Source: an uncultured Lachnospiraceae bacterium
GTDB taxonomy: Bacteria; Bacillota; Clostridia; Lachnospirales; Lachnospiraceae
NCBI GenBank assembly: GCA_945919795.1
Contig: CAMEJJ010000008.1
Coordinates: 61,809 to 125,808, forward strand
DNA: 64,000 nt
Direction of reading: 5' to 3'
The position numbers were made by a program, and so were the translations under genes. Of this stretch, positions 8,113 through 19,004 are shown piece after piece. Numbering within the stretch: position 1 is the first letter of the stretch; each line of letters opens with the position of its first letter. Under the pieces are notes generated by a model. It saw only the letters and a program-made list of their open reading frames with translations, searched no databases and was not told the DNA's origin.

Positions 8113-9072
8113 TTATTCTTCGCCTGAATTTAATTCAAGACCTAATTCTTTTAACTTCGCCAAAACTTCTTCTAATGACTTACGTCCAAGGTTACGAACC
8201 TTCATCATATCATCGGAAGTCTTGTTTGTTAATTCTTCAACGGTATTGATGTTTGCTCTCTTTAAGCAGTTGTATGAACGAACAGACAACTCTAATTCAT
8301 CAATACTCATCTCTAATACTTTTTCTTTCTCATCATCTTCTTTTTCAACCATAACTTCTGCGCTCTTAGCGTTTTCAGATAAGTCAATAAAGAGTTTGAG
8401 ATGCTCACTAAGTACTTTTGCAGCAAGGCTGACTGCATCATCAGGGAACAGAGTTCCGTTTGTATATACATCTAATGTTAATTTGTCATAATCCGTAACC
8501 TGACCGACACGGGTATTTTCAACGGTCATGTTTACTCTTTCAACAGGTGTGTAGATAGAATCTACAGCGATAACACCGATGCGTAATCCATCGCCTTTAT
8601 TTTTGTCAGCACTTACATATCCTCTACCGTTTGTAATGGTAAGTTCCATGTATAACTTACTGTCTTTACCGCCGCTTAATGTAGCGATAACCTGGTCCTT
8701 GTTGATGATCTCGATATCCGAATCAACCTGGATATCAGATGCTCTTACAACACCTTCGCCTTCAAACTCGATATAAGCGAGTTTGGGTTCATTGGATGCG
8801 CTGGTATTTTTGATTGCAAGACTCTTTAAGTTCATGATGATTTCGGTAACATCCTCTTTTACTCCCGGGATGGACGAAAATTCATGTAATACACCATCAA
8901 TCTTAACCTGGCTAACTGCTGTACCGGGTAAAGAAGAAAGCATGATTCTTCTTAAAGAATTACCAAGGGTAATACCATAGCCTCTTTCCAAAGGCTCAAC
9001 AACAAATTTTCCGTACTTCTTATCTTCTGAGATTTCAACAACTTCAATATTCGGTCTCTCAAAATCAAACAC
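8113..9072 (-). CDS. rpoA: RNA polymerase alpha subunit
   Basis: The 319-residue product has the N-terminal assembly domain ([23 protein letters not shown] around residues 26-48) and the C-terminal domain with helix-hairpin-helix motif ([27 protein letters not shown]) that contacts UP elements and activators. It starts at GTG, supported by AAGGAGGG upstream. It follows rpsD by 27 bases in the alpha operon. Confidence 0.98.
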   Translation of the reverse strand: MFDFERPNIEVVEISEDKKYGKFVVEPLERGYGITLGNSLRRIMLSSLPGTAVSQVKIDGVLHEFSSIPGVKEDVTEIIMNLKSLAIKNTSASNEPKLAYIEFEGEGVVRASDIQVDSDIEIINKDQVIATLSGGKDSKLYMELTITNGRGYVSADKNKGDGLRIGVIAVDSIYTPVERVNMTVENTRVGQVTDYDKLTLDVYTNGTLFPDDAVSLAAKVLSEHLKLFIDLSENAKSAEVMVEKEDDEKEKVLEMSIDELELSVRSYNCLKRANINTVEELTNKTSDDMMKVRNLGRKSLEEVLAKLKELGLELNSGEE

Positions 9073-9099
9073 TGCAATACCCTCCTTACAAAACGGTTA

Positions 9100-9693
9100 T
9101 TATTTGGAGTATAACTCGACGATAAGCATTTCGTTTACAGGAACATCAATCTGTTCTCTTGTAGGAAGTGCTTTTACAGTTCCTTTGAGTGCTTCCAAAT
9201 CCTGATCCAACCATTCCGGTGAAATTCTACCGGCTGTTACTTCAACGATATCTTTATATCTCTGTAAGCTCTTGGATTTTTCTCTGATTTCAATAACATC
9301 TCCTGCTTTTACTAAGTATGAAGGGATGTTTACTGATTTACCGTTTACCAATACATGTTTGTGGTCAACGATCTGTCTTGCTTCTCTTCTGGTTCTTGCA
9401 AAACCAAGACGGAAAACAACGTTATCCAGTCTTGACTCTAACATTGTCATAAGGTTTTCACCAGTCATACCTTTTTTACGATCAGCTTTTTCGTAATAAT
9501 TTCTGAAAGGTTTTTCCAATACGCCGTAGATGAATTTTGCTTTCTGTTTCTCACGTAACTGTAAACCGTACTCGCTCATCTTCTTACCTGCTCTTGCAGA
9601 TTTACGATTGGATTTTTTGGTATATCCCAAATATGTGGGATCTAAGTCTAAAGATCTGCATCTTTTTAATACCGGTGTTCTGTTAACTGCCAT
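9100..9693 (-). CDS. rpsD: Small-subunit ribosomal protein S4
   Basis: The 197-residue product has the S4 RNA-binding domain at about residues 90-150 ([26 protein letters not shown]). S4 binds 16S rRNA early in 30S assembly and is a known translational regulator of alpha-type operons in several bacteria. GGAGG precedes the ATG. The N-terminus lacks the CxxC zinc cysteines seen in some S4 proteins. Confidence 0.98.
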   Translation of the reverse strand: MAVNRTPVLKRCRSLDLDPTYLGYTKKSNRKSARAGKKMSEYGLQLREKQKAKFIYGVLEKPFRNYYEKADRKKGMTGENLMTMLESRLDNVVFRLGFARTRREARQIVDHKHVLVNGKSVNIPSYLVKAGDVIEIREKSKSLQRYKDIVEVTAGRISPEWLDQDLEALKGTVKALPTREQIDVPVNEMLIVELYSK

Positions 9694-9808
9694 TTTAATT
9701 ATCCTCCTACTATTGTTTACAATGAGTAATCTCCACTTATGCCATGCATGTCTGTGGATTCATCTTCTTCCAATGGTTTATAAAAGTTCTTGTTATTTAT
9801 AGTAAAAA

Positions 9809-10207
9809 TTATACACGACGGCGTTTGGGCGGGCGGCATCCATTGTGAGGAACCGGTGTTACGTCCTTGATACTTGTAACTTCCAAACCTGCTGCCTGAA
9901 GAGCACGGATTGCTGCTTCACGTCCTGATCCGGGTCCTTTTACAAAAACATCTACTGTCTTTAATCCATGAATTAATGCTGCCTTTGTTGCAGTTTCTGC
10001 TGCCATCTGTGCTGCATATGGAGTAGATTTTCTTGAACCTCTAAAACCAAGACCACCTGCACTTGCCCAGCTCAATGCGTTACCTTCTGTATCTGTTAAT
10101 GTAACGATTGTATTATTGAAAGATGACTGGATATGTGCCTGTCCGCGTTCAACGTTTTTCTTAACACGCTTTTTTGTAACTCTTTTCGTTGCTACTTTTT
10201 TAGCCAT
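9809..10207 (-). CDS. rpsK: Small-subunit ribosomal protein S11
   Basis: The 132-residue product contains the S11 hallmarks [20 protein letters not shown] and the basic C-terminus [13 protein letters not shown]. It forms part of the 30S platform. The N-terminus is lysine-rich ([18 protein letters not shown]). It lies 34 bases after rpsM and 115 bases before rpsD. Confidence 0.98.
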   Translation of the reverse strand: MAKKVATKRVTKKRVKKNVERGQAHIQSSFNNTIVTLTDTEGNALSWASAGGLGFRGSRKSTPYAAQMAAETATKAALIHGLKTVDVFVKGPGSGREAAIRALQAAGLEVTSIKDVTPVPHNGCRPPKRRRV

Positions 10208-10241
10208 TTTAAACTAACCTACTTTCTTGATATGCTTTCAA

Positions 10242-10610
10242 TTATTTTTTCTTGTTTGCTACGGTTCTCTTCGGACCTTTTCTTGTTCTTGCATTGGTCT
10301 TTGTCTTCTGACCACGAACAGGAAGTCCTTTTCTGTGACGGATACCTCTGTAGCATCCGATTTCCTGTAATCTCTTGATGTTTAAAGCGATTTCTCTTCT
10401 TAAATCACCTTCTACAGTCTGTGTTGCATCAATTACTTCACTGATTCTTTTAACTTCTTCATCTGTTAAATCTCTGCAACGAGTGTCAGGATTAACATTT
10501 GCTTCTGCTAAAATACGATTAGAACTTACTCTACCAATACCATAGATGTAAGTTAAACCGATCTCAACACGTTTGTCTCTGGGTAAGTCTACACCTGCAA
10601 TACGAGCCAT
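10242..10610 (-). CDS. rpsM: Small-subunit ribosomal protein S13
   Basis: The 122-residue product opens [20 protein letters not shown] and ends in a basic tail ([15 protein letters not shown]) that reaches the P-site tRNA region of the 30S head. GGAGG lies before the ATG. It is preceded by a 273-base, strongly structured gap after rpmJ, described separately. Confidence 0.98.
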   Translation of the reverse strand: MARIAGVDLPRDKRVEIGLTYIYGIGRVSSNRILAEANVNPDTRCRDLTDEEVKRISEVIDATQTVEGDLRREIALNIKRLQEIGCYRGIRHRKGLPVRGQKTKTNARTRKGPKRTVANKKK

Positions 10611-10638
10611 TTTAAAAATTCCTCCATTTGTTTACTTG

Positions 10639-10829
10639 TTGCAATTTTTCATAAAATTGCAAGCAGATACTAATTGATTGGGGGATGCACATTATCCCCA
10701 ACCGGGTAAATACCCGATCTTTCCGATACTAAAGGTTGTCTTCTCGGTATCAATAAGTAATCTCCCGTAGGCTCATCTACGTTCAATTATCTTAATAGTA
10801 CACATCCCGATGACGGCGGTCTGTGTACT
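10639..10829 (-). promoter_or_regulatory. Structured leader before rpsM (candidate ribosomal-protein autoregulatory RNA)
   Basis: Six hairpins lie in 190 bases: TTGCAAT/ATTGCAA (10639-10662), GGGGAT/ATCCCC (10681-10699), CGGGTA/TACCCG (10703-10716), GATAC/GTATC (10725-10751), GTAG/CTAC (10767-10780) and AGTACAC/GTGTACT (10797-10829). All other gaps in the spc-alpha part are far shorter. Alpha-operon leaders are commonly bound by S4 and similar proteins; the ligand here is inferred, not shown. Confidence 0.55.
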
Positions 10830-10883
10830 TCAGCCGCTTTCTTTGATTCCTAAAAGCTCCACGTCTGGTCTGTTAATTGTGGA

Positions 10884-10997
10884 TTATCCCTGTACCTGTT
10901 TGTGCTTGGGATTTTCACAGATAATTCTGATTTTCCCTTTTCTTTTAATTACTTTGCATTTTTCGCAAATCGGTTTTACTGATGATCTAACTTTCAC
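10884..10997 (-). CDS. rpmJ: Large-subunit ribosomal protein L36
   Basis: This 37-residue protein reads [20 protein letters not shown] at its N-terminus and has the zinc ligands C-x2-C-x12-C-x4-H, so it is the zinc-containing form. It starts at a GTG with AAAGGAGGG 7 bases upstream. The frame continues upstream, but those codons lie before the binding site. Confidence 0.95.
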   Translation of the reverse strand: MKVRSSVKPICEKCKVIKRKGKIRIICENPKHKQVQG

Positions 10998-11138
10998 GTT
11001 AAACCCTCCTTTCACAAAAAGACCATTTTGTATTATAGCATTAAGGCATAGCAATGGCAAGAACTTTTTTTGACTTGTCATTTTTTCTTGTCATTTTTAT
11101 TTCCTACCGGTTTTGCTGCCAAAGCCACAATCATTGTT

Positions 11139-11357
11139 TTATTTATCTCTCCAGATGATTCTTCCTTTTGATAAATCATAAGGGGACAATTCCAAGGTTA
11201 CTTTGTCTCCGGGTAAGATACGGATGAAGTTCTGTCTTAACTTTCCACTGATGTGGGCCAAAACCTTGTGTCCGTTTTCCAACTCTACCTGAAACATGGT
11301 GTTGGGTAATTTTTCAACTACTGTTCCTTCAATTTCGATTACATCTGCTTTTGACAT
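11139..11357 (-). CDS. infA: Translation initiation factor IF-1
   Basis: This 72-residue S1-fold protein opens [20 protein letters not shown] and ends ..[12 protein letters not shown]. It binds the ribosomal A site during initiation. GCGGAGG precedes the ATG at 11357. It starts one base after the stop of the KOW-domain gene, so the two are translationally linked. Confidence 0.97.
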   Translation of the reverse strand: MSKADVIEIEGTVVEKLPNTMFQVELENGHKVLAHISGKLRQNFIRILPGDKVTLELSPYDLSKGRIIWRDK

Positions 11358-11358
11358 A

Positions 11359-11634
11359 TTATACCTCCGCATTATTCATGTGTTGCCAAAATAGTTTCAT
11401 TGTTCTTTTTATTTCATGATCGTACAATTTCTCACCACGCTGCAGTTTTTCTGCAATCTCCTGTGTGGAATACTTTTGATTGATCTGAACATGCTTCATT
11501 GATTTTTTCTTTGGATTTGCCAGTGTTTTTAATTCTCCGTCTGCCAGATAAACAAATCCGTTTTCTTCCTTTATAATGATGTAGGCATGACCTTTATCAT
11601 GGCCGGCCATTGCCACCGCTATCTTACCGATCAT
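11359..11634 (-). CDS. KOW-domain RNA-binding protein between map and infA
   Basis: This 91-residue protein has an N-terminal KOW-like beta segment ([20 protein letters not shown]) resembling the L14e/L27e type. A basic middle ([13 protein letters not shown]) and an acidic helical tail follow. Genes like this sit between map and infA in many Clostridia and are presumed to act with the ribosome; the exact role is not known to me. The stop is one base from the infA start, and the gene begins 11 bases after map ends. Confidence 0.85.
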   Translation of the reverse strand: MIGKIAVAMAGHDKGHAYIIIKEENGFVYLADGELKTLANPKKKSMKHVQINQKYSTQEIAEKLQRGEKLYDHEIKRTMKLFWQHMNNAEV

Positions 11635-11645
11635 ATCATTTCCTC

Positions 11646-12401
11646 TTAATACAATGTAAGAATATCCGGTTCTCCGTCGGGCATGATCAGAATGGTATTT
11701 TCGTAATGTGCCGAAATACTATGATCTGCCGAAGCAACCGTCCAGTCATCATCCAGCCAGTCAACATCTCCGGTACCTAAATTGATCATTGGTTCAACAG
11801 CCAACGTCATCCCCGGACATAATCGGATTCCGCGCTTTTTCTGTGCAAAATTCGGAACCTGCGGATCTTCATGAAGATGTGTTCCAATTCCATGTCCTAC
11901 TAAATCCCTTACAATACCGTATCCGAACTGACTGATATATGCAGCAATGGCATTGGAGATATCATGTAAATGATTTCCATTCTTTGCCATTTTTACACCT
12001 TCGAAAAAGCTTTGTTTGGTACGTTCCATCAATAGAGTAGCTTCTTCGCTGACGTTTCCTACCGGAAATGTTCTTGCCATATCGGAATGATATCCTTTAT
12101 AAATCAATCCTGCATCAAGGCTAATAATATCGCCTTCTTTTAAGATCGTACTTTTTTTCGGAATGCCGTGTACAACCTCTTCATTTACGGAAGTACAAAT
12201 AGAAGCAGGATAGCCATTATAATTTAAAAAGTTCGGAATGCATCCATGGGCACGAATCAGTTTGTCACCAAGCTGATTGATTTCCATTGTGGATATTCCC
12301 GGCTTAATTGCCTGCTCTAAGTTATAAAAGACATCGGCCAACAATTTGCACGACTCTCGCATAAGTTCAATTTCTCTTGCAGATTTAATTGAAACAGCCA
12401 T
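11646..12401 (-). CDS. map: Methionine aminopeptidase, type I
   Basis: The 251-residue product removes N-terminal Met from new proteins. The metal ligands are visible: LDAGLIYKGYHSDMART (two Asp), GHGIGTHLHEDPQVP (His) and the later AVEPMINLGTG (Glu), with the final Glu in HYENTILI. The short form without an N-terminal extension is the usual bacterial type Ia. It lies 2 bases after adk. Confidence 0.97.
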   Translation of the reverse strand: MAVSIKSAREIELMRESCKLLADVFYNLEQAIKPGISTMEINQLGDKLIRAHGCIPNFLNYNGYPASICTSVNEEVVHGIPKKSTILKEGDIISLDAGLIYKGYHSDMARTFPVGNVSEEATLLMERTKQSFFEGVKMAKNGNHLHDISNAIAAYISQFGYGIVRDLVGHGIGTHLHEDPQVPNFAQKKRGIRLCPGMTLAVEPMINLGTGDVDWLDDDWTVASADHSISAHYENTILIMPDGEPDILTLY

Positions 12402-12403
12402 TT

Positions 12404-13048
12404 TTATTCTCCCAAAATTTCAACAATGGCAGCAAAAACATCTTTCATGTCCACTGTTCCGTCTACACTCTTTAACACACCTTTTTCTTCATAAAAGTCA
12501 ATTAAAGGCTGTGTCTGTTCATGATATACATTTAAACGGTTCTTTACGGTTTCCGGCTGGTCGTCATCTCGGATAATCAGCTCTTTGCCGCACACATCAC
12601 AAATGCCTTCCGTCTTAGGAGCATTGTATACAACATGATATGTTGCACCGCAGGCTACACATGCACGTCTTCCGCCCATACGATTGATGATATTTTCATC
12701 CGGGACATCTACATTCACTGCATAATCAATTTTATCACCCAGCTTTGTCAAAGCTTCATCCAAAACATTTGCCTGAGGAATGGTTCTTGGAAATCCATCC
12801 AGAACATATCCGTTTTTACAATCATCCTGGGCAACACGGTCCAATAAAATTTTAACCGTTAATTCATCGGGAACCAGTTTTCCCTGATCCATATATTGTT
12901 TCGCTTCCTTACCAAGCTCTGTACCATTTTTGATATTTGCCCTGAAAATATCGCCGGTAGAAACATGGGGAATACCGTATTTTTCTGCAATCATTTTGGC
13001 CTGTGTACCTTTTCCGGCACCGGGCGCACCTAACATAACGATTTTCAT
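12404..13048 (-). CDS. adk: Adenylate kinase
   Basis: The 214-residue kinase (ATP + AMP to 2 ADP) has the P-loop [12 protein letters not shown] at residues 7-18 and DGFPRT near 84. The long LID contains four cysteines in CVAC and CDVC pairs, so it is the zinc-binding form typical of Gram-positives. The ATG at 13048 has GGAGG 6 bases upstream. Confidence 0.98.
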   Translation of the reverse strand: MKIVMLGAPGAGKGTQAKMIAEKYGIPHVSTGDIFRANIKNGTELGKEAKQYMDQGKLVPDELTVKILLDRVAQDDCKNGYVLDGFPRTIPQANVLDEALTKLGDKIDYAVNVDVPDENIINRMGGRRACVACGATYHVVYNAPKTEGICDVCGKELIIRDDDQPETVKNRLNVYHEQTQPLIDFYEEKGVLKSVDGTVDMKDVFAAIVEILGE

Positions 13049-13124
13049 CTGAAACCTCCGCGCTGAATACGCAAGCATGGGACATGACGGTAAACCGCCT
13101 GCCCCAAATTGCGTTTTTCATATT

Positions 13125-14444
13125 CTAGTCATTTAAGAACCCTTTGTAATTTCTTACCAAAAGCATGGATTCAATCTGTTTAATCGTCTCTAAAACAACG
13201 CTTACGATAATGATTAAGCTTGTTCCACCAAAAGAAACGCTTGCACCGAACACTCCGTTAAATACATAAGGAATAACGGCGATGATAAGCAGTCCGCATG
13301 CTCCGATAAAAATAATATATTTCAGAATTCTGTTTAAATATTCGGTCGTAGGCTTACCGGGTCTGATACCCGGGATAAATCCACCTGACTTTTTAATGTT
13401 GTTTGACACCTCTAAAGGATTAAATGTAATGGATGTATAGAAGTAAGCAAAGAAGATTACCAATAATACATACACAAGCAATCCAATGGAATAAATCGGT
13501 GTACTCGGTTTGCACCAGTTATTGGAATTCAAACCTTTTAAAATTTCTCCCCAAACACCTTGTCCCTGTACATTGAGTAACTGACAGATGACAATGGGGA
13601 ACTCCATCAGAGATGAAGCAAAGATAATCGGGATTACGCCGGCTGTATTAACCTTTAACGGGATTACGGAACTCTGTCCGCCAACAGTACGTCTTCCCTG
13701 TATTTTTTTTGCGTATTGAACCGGAATTTTACGAATACCGCCATTTAAAATAACAACGATAACAACCATTCCCAATACCACAGCAATAATTACAACTGCA
13801 GCAACTACGCCTAATGCAATCGTAGAAGCACCTTTTACGAACTGATCAAATAAGTTGGAAAAATCACTGGGCAGTCTGGAAATGATATTGATAATCAAAA
13901 CGATGGAAATACCGTTTCCGACACCTTTTTCGGTAATTCGTTCACCAACCCACATAAGAAACGCGCTACCTGCTGTCAAAGCAGCGATAACAACGATATA
14001 ATCAACAACTTCTACATCGCCCTGCAACAAGCCCTGATTACCAAATCCGATAGCCATGGCTGATGATTCGATCAATGCCAGACCAACCGTCACATAACGG
14101 GTAATCGCCTGAATTTTTTTACGTCCATCTTCACCGTCTTTTTGCATCTCTTCCAATTTCGGAATTGCAATGGTTAAAAGCTGCATAATAATGGAAGATG
14201 TAATATAGGGTGTAATATTCAATGCCAGTACCGACATTCTTAAAAAAGAACCTCCGGTAAAAGCATCAAAAAAGCCAAAAGTACCTGCGGTCTGTTGTTC
14301 AAACCACTGAGCGAAAAACTCTCTGTTTACACCCGGGACGGGTAGTTGGCATCCAAAACGGATGACAACTAACATCACGAATGTAAAAAGCAGTCTGTTA
14401 CGAACCTCTTTTACTTTAAAGGCATTGGTTAAGGTTTTAAACAT
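13125..14444 (-). CDS. secY: Preprotein translocase subunit SecY
   Basis: The 439-residue channel protein has ten expected membrane segments and conserved stretches such as FGCQLPVPGVN, MQLLTIAIPKLEEMQKDGE and IKKSGGFIPGIRPGKPT. It forms the central pore for protein export. Its ATG overlaps the rplO stop (TAATG), a coupled arrangement. A 76-base gap with a small hairpin separates it from adk. Confidence 0.98.
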   Translation of the reverse strand: MFKTLTNAFKVKEVRNRLLFTFVMLVVIRFGCQLPVPGVNREFFAQWFEQQTAGTFGFFDAFTGGSFLRMSVLALNITPYITSSIIMQLLTIAIPKLEEMQKDGEDGRKKIQAITRYVTVGLALIESSAMAIGFGNQGLLQGDVEVVDYIVVIAALTAGSAFLMWVGERITEKGVGNGISIVLIINIISRLPSDFSNLFDQFVKGASTIALGVVAAVVIIAVVLGMVVIVVILNGGIRKIPVQYAKKIQGRRTVGGQSSVIPLKVNTAGVIPIIFASSLMEFPIVICQLLNVQGQGVWGEILKGLNSNNWCKPSTPIYSIGLLVYVLLVIFFAYFYTSITFNPLEVSNNIKKSGGFIPGIRPGKPTTEYLNRILKYIIFIGACGLLIIAVIPYVFNGVFGASVSFGGTSLIIIVSVVLETIKQIESMLLVRNYKGFLND

Positions 14445-14887
14445 TAAATCACCTCTGCTGTTCCACCAACTGCTTCAATCTTAGCTTTTGCTGCTTCACT
14501 GTAAGCATTTACTTTAACTGTAAGCTTTTTGGTAATTTCTCCGTTTCCGAGGATCTTAACTCCGTCTTTTGCTGCATCGATAATGCCTGCCTTGATTAAT
14601 GCTTCAACATCAACAGTAGCACCATCTTCAAATTTCTTATCTAATACAGATAAGTTAATTGCAACGATTTCTTTTGAATTTCTATTTTTGAAGCCTCTCT
14701 TAGGGATTCTTCTGTATAACGGCATCTGTCCGCCTTCGAAACCAATTCTGGGTGCTCCAGAACGAGCTTTCTGACCTTTATGTCCTTTACCGGCTGTCTT
14801 TCCGTTACCAGATCCATGTCCACGGCCTCTTCTAAAATTATCACTGTGTTTAGAGCCTTCAGCAGGTCTTAAATTTGATAATTCCAT
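14444..14887 (-). CDS. rplO: Large-subunit ribosomal protein L15
   Basis: The 147-residue product opens [20 protein letters not shown] and has the Gly/Arg-rich extension [20 protein letters not shown] of L15. AGGAGG precedes the ATG at 14887; an upstream in-frame Met is less likely because it lies before this site. The stop overlaps the secY start by one base. Confidence 0.97.
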   Translation of the reverse strand: MELSNLRPAEGSKHSDNFRRGRGHGSGNGKTAGKGHKGQKARSGAPRIGFEGGQMPLYRRIPKRGFKNRNSKEIVAINLSVLDKKFEDGATVDVEALIKAGIIDAAKDGVKILGNGEITKKLTVKVNAYSEAAKAKIEAVGGTAEVI

Positions 14888-14911
14888 GATCGTACCTCCT
14901 TTAGGAATCAA

Positions 14912-15097
14912 TTATGCTTCTTCAACTTTTACTAAGTGTTTTACCTGATTAACCATACCTCTTACAGCATCGTTATCGGGTAATTCAACGGTCTTGTTAA
15001 CTTTCTTTAATCCTAAAGCGGTAACTGTTGCTCTGTGTTTAGGAATAGCACCGATCGGGGATTTTACTAAAGTTACTTTAATTTTTTTATCTGCCAT
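14912..15097 (-). CDS. rpmD: Large-subunit ribosomal protein L30
   Basis: This 61-residue protein reads [20 protein letters not shown] and contains [15 protein letters not shown], the L30 signature region. It is located in its standard place between rpsE and rplO. Confidence 0.97.
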   Translation of the reverse strand: MADKKIKVTLVKSPIGAIPKHRATVTALGLKKVNKTVELPDNDAVRGMVNQVKHLVKVEEA

Positions 15098-15110
15098 TTT
15101 TACTTCCTCC

Positions 15111-15620
15111 TTATGCCATGATCTCGCTTACTGCTTTACCACGGTTTTTAGCTACTTCTTCAGGAGTCTTTAACTGGCTTAAGCCTTCGATTGTAGCAAG
15201 TACAACGTTCTGCTTATTGTTGGAACCTAAAGATTTTGTACGAATATTCTTGATGCCTGCAAGTTCGCAAACGTTACGTGCGGGACCGCCGGCGATAACA
15301 CCTGTACCTTCGGGAGCTTTCTTCAAAAGCACGGTAGCGCTTCCGAATTTACCGTAGATATCATGTGTAATACTGTTGTTTTCATCTAATGCAACAGATA
15401 CAAGTCTCTTTGTTGCGTCTTCTTTTCCTTTACGGATTGCTTCCGGAATTTCAGTAGCTTTTCCAAGACCTGCACCAACGTGTCCGTTGCCGTCACCTAC
15501 AACAACAAGTGCTGTAAAACGCATGTTACGACCACCTTTTACTACTTTTGTTACACGTTTGATGGAAACAACTTTTTCTGTAAGCTCTAAATTGCTTGTA
15601 TCGATAATTGTTCGTTTCAT
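15111..15620 (-). CDS. rpsE: Small-subunit ribosomal protein S5
   Basis: The 169-residue product has the double-stranded-RNA-binding domain ([20 protein letters not shown]) and the C-terminal fold ending [17 protein letters not shown]5 contributes to decoding accuracy at the mRNA entry site. It lies 18 bases after rplR. Confidence 0.98.
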   Translation of the reverse strand: MKRTIIDTSNLELTEKVVSIKRVTKVVKGGRNMRFTALVVVGDGNGHVGAGLGKATEIPEAIRKGKEDATKRLVSVALDENNSITHDIYGKFGSATVLLKKAPEGTGVIAGGPARNVCELAGIKNIRTKSLGSNNKQNVVLATIEGLSQLKTPEEVAKNRGKAVSEIMA

Positions 15621-15638
15621 TTAAGTCTGTCTCCCTTC

Positions 15639-16007
15639 CTAAAATTCCAAACCGGCTTCTCTGGCTGCGTCAGCCAAAGCTGCGATTTTACCTGTATATA
15701 CAAATCCACCTCTGTCAAAAACAACTGTTTTGATGCCTTTTTCAAGAGCTTTCTTTGCGATTACTGTTCCTAAATATGCTGCTGCTTCAACGTCATTGGT
15801 TTTCTTTAATTCAGCTTTTACATCTTTTTCAAGTGTAGAAGCAGAAACTAATGTATGACCTACTGTATCGTCGATAATTTGAGCATACATGTGATTATTA
15901 CTTCTGAAAACAGCCAAACGAGGTCTTTCAGATGTTCCGTTTAAAGAAAAACGCATTCTTTTATGTTTTTTAACACGAATTTCACTTCTTGATTCTTTAC
16001 TAACCAT
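15639..16007 (-). CDS. rplR: Large-subunit ribosomal protein L18
   Basis: The 122-residue product opens with basic residues ([20 protein letters not shown]) and ends [20 protein letters not shown], as in L18. It binds 5S rRNA together with L5. Confidence 0.98.
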   Translation of the reverse strand: MVSKESRSEIRVKKHKRMRFSLNGTSERPRLAVFRSNNHMYAQIIDDTVGHTLVSASTLEKDVKAELKKTNDVEAAAYLGTVIAKKALEKGIKTVVFDRGGFVYTGKIAALADAAREAGLEF

Positions 16008-16026
16008 TTTTCACACTCTCCTTATC

Positions 16027-16569
16027 TTATTTCTTACCGGTCTTACCGACTTTACGTCTGATCACTTCATCAGCATACTTAATACCTTTACCTTTGTAAG
16101 GTTCAGGTCTTCTCTTATCTCTGATTTCAGCTGCAAACTGACCAACTTTTTCTTTATCGATACCTTTTACGATAATGATGTTCTGTCCGTCTAAAACTGT
16201 CTCAATGCCTTCGGGATCTTCCATTTCAACCGGATGAGAGTAACCTAAGTTTAAGGTTAATTTCTTTCCCTGTTTTGCTGCTCTGTAACCAACACCGTTT
16301 ACTTCAAGTTTCTTTTCAAAACCTTCTGTTACACCAACAACCATGTTGTTGATCAGTGTTCTGGTTAATCCATGTAAGGATTTCATTTTCTTTAAATCAT
16401 TAGGTCTGGAAACGACTACTTCAGCACCTTCTACTTTGATTTCCATTTCTGAAGGTAACACTCTTTCTAATGTTCCCTTAGGACCTTTTACAGTCACTTT
16501 GTTATTTTCTGCAACCTCTACAGTTACGCCTGCAGGAATTGCGATTGGCATTCTTCCTATACGTGACAT
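16027..16569 (-). CDS. rplF: Large-subunit ribosomal protein L6
   Basis: The 180-residue product opens [19 protein letters not shown] and ends with [20 protein letters not shown], the conserved L6 motif near the factor-binding site. The two repeated alpha/beta halves are recognisable. Confidence 0.98.
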   Translation of the reverse strand: MSRIGRMPIAIPAGVTVEVAENNKVTVKGPKGTLERVLPSEMEIKVEGAEVVVSRPNDLKKMKSLHGLTRTLINNMVVGVTEGFEKKLEVNGVGYRAAKQGKKLTLNLGYSHPVEMEDPEGIETVLDGQNIIIVKGIDKEKVGQFAAEIRDKRRPEPYKGKGIKYADEVIRRKVGKTGKK

Positions 16570-16615
16570 GCCCGTACCTCCTATAAATTTGTTTAATTAA
16601 GTGTCGCTGCAAAGC

Positions 16616-17017
16616 CTACCATACAAATGCTAAAACTTCGCCACCAACCTGAAGCTCTCTTGCCTTCTTGTCGGTAATAACACCCTGGTTTGTAGATAAA
16701 ATTGCGATACCGAGACCACCTAATACTTTAGGAAGATCTTCTTTACCGGCATAAACTCTAAGACCGGGTTTTGAAATTCTCTTGATTCCGGAAATGATTT
16801 TTTCATTCTTATCAGCACCGTATTTTAATGTGATATGAAGAGTTTTGAAATTTCCGTCTTCAACTAAATCATATTTCTGAATATATCCTTCGTCTACTAA
16901 GATGTTTGCGATTGCAATTTTCATCTTAGAAGCAGGAACATCTACTGTATCATGTTTTGCAGTATTTGCATTACGAATTCTTGTAAGCATATCTGCAATG
17001 GGATCACTCATTGCCAT
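16616..17017 (-). CDS. rpsH: Small-subunit ribosomal protein S8
   Basis: The 133-residue product opens [20 protein letters not shown] and ends [12 protein letters not shown]. It binds the central domain of 16S rRNA and is a classic repressor of spc operons in E. coli; whether this applies here is not shown. Confidence 0.98.
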   Translation of the reverse strand: MAMSDPIADMLTRIRNANTAKHDTVDVPASKMKIAIANILVDEGYIQKYDLVEDGNFKTLHITLKYGADKNEKIISGIKRISKPGLRVYAGKEDLPKVLGGLGIAILSTNQGVITDKKARELQVGGEVLAFVW

Positions 17018-17040
17018 GTTAGTTGCCTCCTTTTCTCTTT

Positions 17041-17226
17041 CTACCAGCTAGCTTTTTTAACGCCCGGGATCTGTCCCTTGTATGCTAACTCACGGAAGCA
17101 AACTCTACAGATTCCATATTTTCTAAGGACTGAATGAGGACGTCCACAAACTCTGCAACGTGTGTATTCTCTGGTAGAGAATTTAGCAGGACGCTGCTGT
17201 TTAACTTTCATTGCTTTCTTAGCCAT
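17041..17226 (-). CDS. rpsN: Small-subunit ribosomal protein S14, zinc form
   Basis: This 61-residue short form has CRVCGRPH and CRVCFRE, the two Cys pairs that hold zinc. AGGAGG precedes the ATG. The short zinc type is the usual S14 in Gram-positive spc operons. Confidence 0.98.
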   Translation of the reverse strand: MAKKAMKVKQQRPAKFSTREYTRCRVCGRPHSVLRKYGICRVCFRELAYKGQIPGVKKASW

Positions 17227-17242
17227 GCGAATTTACCTCCTA

Positions 17243-17782
17243 TTATTTTTCAAACGGCATGTTGAATAATGTCAATAACTCACGAGCTTCTTCATCGGTT
17301 TTGGCTGTTGTAACGAAGATAACATCCATACCTCTTACCTTATCGACTTTATCATATTCGATTTCAGGGAAGATAATCTGCTCTTTAATACCAAGTGCAT
17401 AATTTCCTCTGCCGTCAAATGCGTTGGGATTAACACCTCTGAAGTCACGTACACGGGGTAATGCAAGGTTTACTAAACGATCTAAAAACTCATACATTTT
17501 TTCTCCACGTAATGTAACTTTACATCCAATTGCCTGACCTTCTCTGATCTTAAAGTTAGCAACAGATTTTTTTGCTTTTGTTGTAACAACTTTCTGACCG
17601 GTAATTGTCTCCATGTCTTTAATAGCTGTCTCCAAAGCTTTTGCATTGTCTTTTGCTTCGCCAACGCCCATGTTGACAACGATCTTGTCAAGCTTCGGAA
17701 CTTCCATGATATTTTTATAACCAAACTTTTTGATCATAGCATCTACGATCTCGTCTTTGTAGAAATCTTTAAGTCTGCTCAC
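17243..17782 (-). CDS. rplE: Large-subunit ribosomal protein L5
   Basis: The 179-residue product opens [20 protein letters not shown] and contains [20 protein letters not shown]. It binds 5S rRNA and contacts P-site tRNA. GGAGG lies upstream and the spacing from rplX is 17 bases. Confidence 0.98.
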   Translation of the reverse strand: MSRLKDFYKDEIVDAMIKKFGYKNIMEVPKLDKIVVNMGVGEAKDNAKALETAIKDMETITGQKVVTTKAKKSVANFKIREGQAIGCKVTLRGEKMYEFLDRLVNLALPRVRDFRGVNPNAFDGRGNYALGIKEQIIFPEIEYDKVDKVRGMDVIFVTTAKTDEEARELLTLFNMPFEK

Positions 17783-17799
17783 GAACTAGACCTCCTCTC

Positions 17800-18108
17800 T
17801 TATTTGTCGATAACCTCACCGGTTGCTTTTGCGTAACGTACTTTTTTGCCATCTTCGAACTTGAAGCCAACTCTTGTAGCTTTTCCGCCTACAACTAACA
17901 TTACGTTTGATGCATCAATCGGTGCTTCTTTTTCAATTCTGCCACCTGCCTGGTTAGCAGCTGAAGGTTTTGCGTGTTTTGTAACCATGTTAACACCTTC
18001 AACAACGATTTTGTTGTTTTTGGGGTCAACGGAAATTACTTTACCTTCTTTGTCTTTATTCTTTCCTGCGATAACTTTAACAGTGTCGCCTTTTTTAATC
18101 TTTAACAT
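17800..18108 (-). CDS. rplX: Large-subunit ribosomal protein L24
   Basis: The 102-residue KOW protein opens [20 protein letters not shown] and has [12 protein letters not shown], as in L24, an initiator of 50S assembly. It lies 12 bases after rplN. Confidence 0.98.
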   Translation of the reverse strand: MLKIKKGDTVKVIAGKNKDKEGKVISVDPKNNKIVVEGVNMVTKHAKPSAANQAGGRIEKEAPIDASNVMLVVGGKATRVGFKFEDGKKVRYAKATGEVIDK

Positions 18109-18120
18109 TTACGGCACCTC

Positions 18121-18489
18121 CTATAATACTTCGGGAGCTAAAGAAACGATTTTCATGAACTGTTTGTCACGAAGTTCTCTTGCTACCGGTCCGAAAATAC
18201 GTGTTCCTCTGGGAGTCTTGTCATCTTTAATGATAACTGCTGCATTTTCATCGAATTTGATATAAGATCCGTCTTTACGACGAGCGCCTTTTACTGAACG
18301 AACAACAACAGCTTTAACAACATCGCCTTTTTTAACAACACCGCCGGGTGTTGCATCTTTAACAGAAGCAACGATGATATCTCCGATGTTCGCATATCTT
18401 CTTGTTGATCCACCCATAACACGAATGCAAAGTAATTCTTTCGCACCTGTGTTATCAGCAACTTTAAGTCTGCTTTCCTGCTGAATCAT
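18121..18489 (-). CDS. rplN: Large-subunit ribosomal protein L14
   Basis: The 122-residue product opens [20 protein letters not shown] and contains [20 protein letters not shown], both standard L14 segments. It lies in canonical order after rpsQ. Confidence 0.98.
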   Translation of the reverse strand: MIQQESRLKVADNTGAKELLCIRVMGGSTRRYANIGDIIVASVKDATPGGVVKKGDVVKAVVVRSVKGARRKDGSYIKFDENAAVIIKDDKTPRGTRIFGPVARELRDKQFMKIVSLAPEVL

Positions 18490-18511
18490 GCCAATTCTCC
18501 TTCCTAAAAGC

Positions 18512-18769
18512 TTATTTAGCTCTTTCTACGATTTCAACAAGTCTCCATCTTTTATCTTTAGATAAAGGTCTTGTTTCCATTACTTTAACGGTATCGCCAA
18601 TGTTACATTCGTTGTTTTCGTCATGAGCTTTCAATTTGTAAGTTCTCTTAACGATTTTCTTGTAAAGAGGATGTTTTACATGGTCTTCTACAGCAACAAC
18701 GATTGTTTTCTGCATTTTATTGCTTACGACCTTACCGGTACGTGTTTTTCTTAAATTTCTTTCTTCCAC
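18512..18769 (-). CDS. rpsQ: Small-subunit ribosomal protein S17
   Basis: The 85-residue product opens [20 protein letters not shown] and has the OB-fold core [20 protein letters not shown]. It binds the 5' domain of 16S rRNA. Confidence 0.98.
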   Translation of the reverse strand: MEERNLRKTRTGKVVSNKMQKTIVVAVEDHVKHPLYKKIVKRTYKLKAHDENNECNIGDTVKVMETRPLSKDKRWRLVEIVERAK

Positions 18770-18794
18770 GATTTATTCTCCTTCCTGTCGAGAA

Positions 18795-19004
18795 TTATTC
18801 TGCAACACTGTTTTTCTGAGTGATAACAGTCTGAATTCTGGCGATGTTCTTACGAACTTCTTTAATTCTGCTTGTGTTATCCAGCTGGTTTGTTGCATTT
18901 TGGAATCTCAAATTGAAAAGTTCTTTTTTGGCAGCTGTTAATTCGTCAGCTAATTCAGTAACAGATTTAGCCTGTAAATCTTCTACATATTTATTAGTTT
19001 TCAT
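18795..19004 (-). CDS. rpmC: Large-subunit ribosomal protein L29
   Basis: This 69-residue helical protein opens [20 protein letters not shown] and has [19 protein letters not shown], the L29 signature. The ATG at 19004 lies inside the end of rplP (11-base overlap); the frame is open upstream but only through rplP sequence. L29 sits at the peptide tunnel exit. Confidence 0.96.
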   Translation of the reverse strand: MKTNKYVEDLQAKSVTELADELTAAKKELFNLRFQNATNQLDNTSRIKEVRKNIARIQTVITQKNSVAE

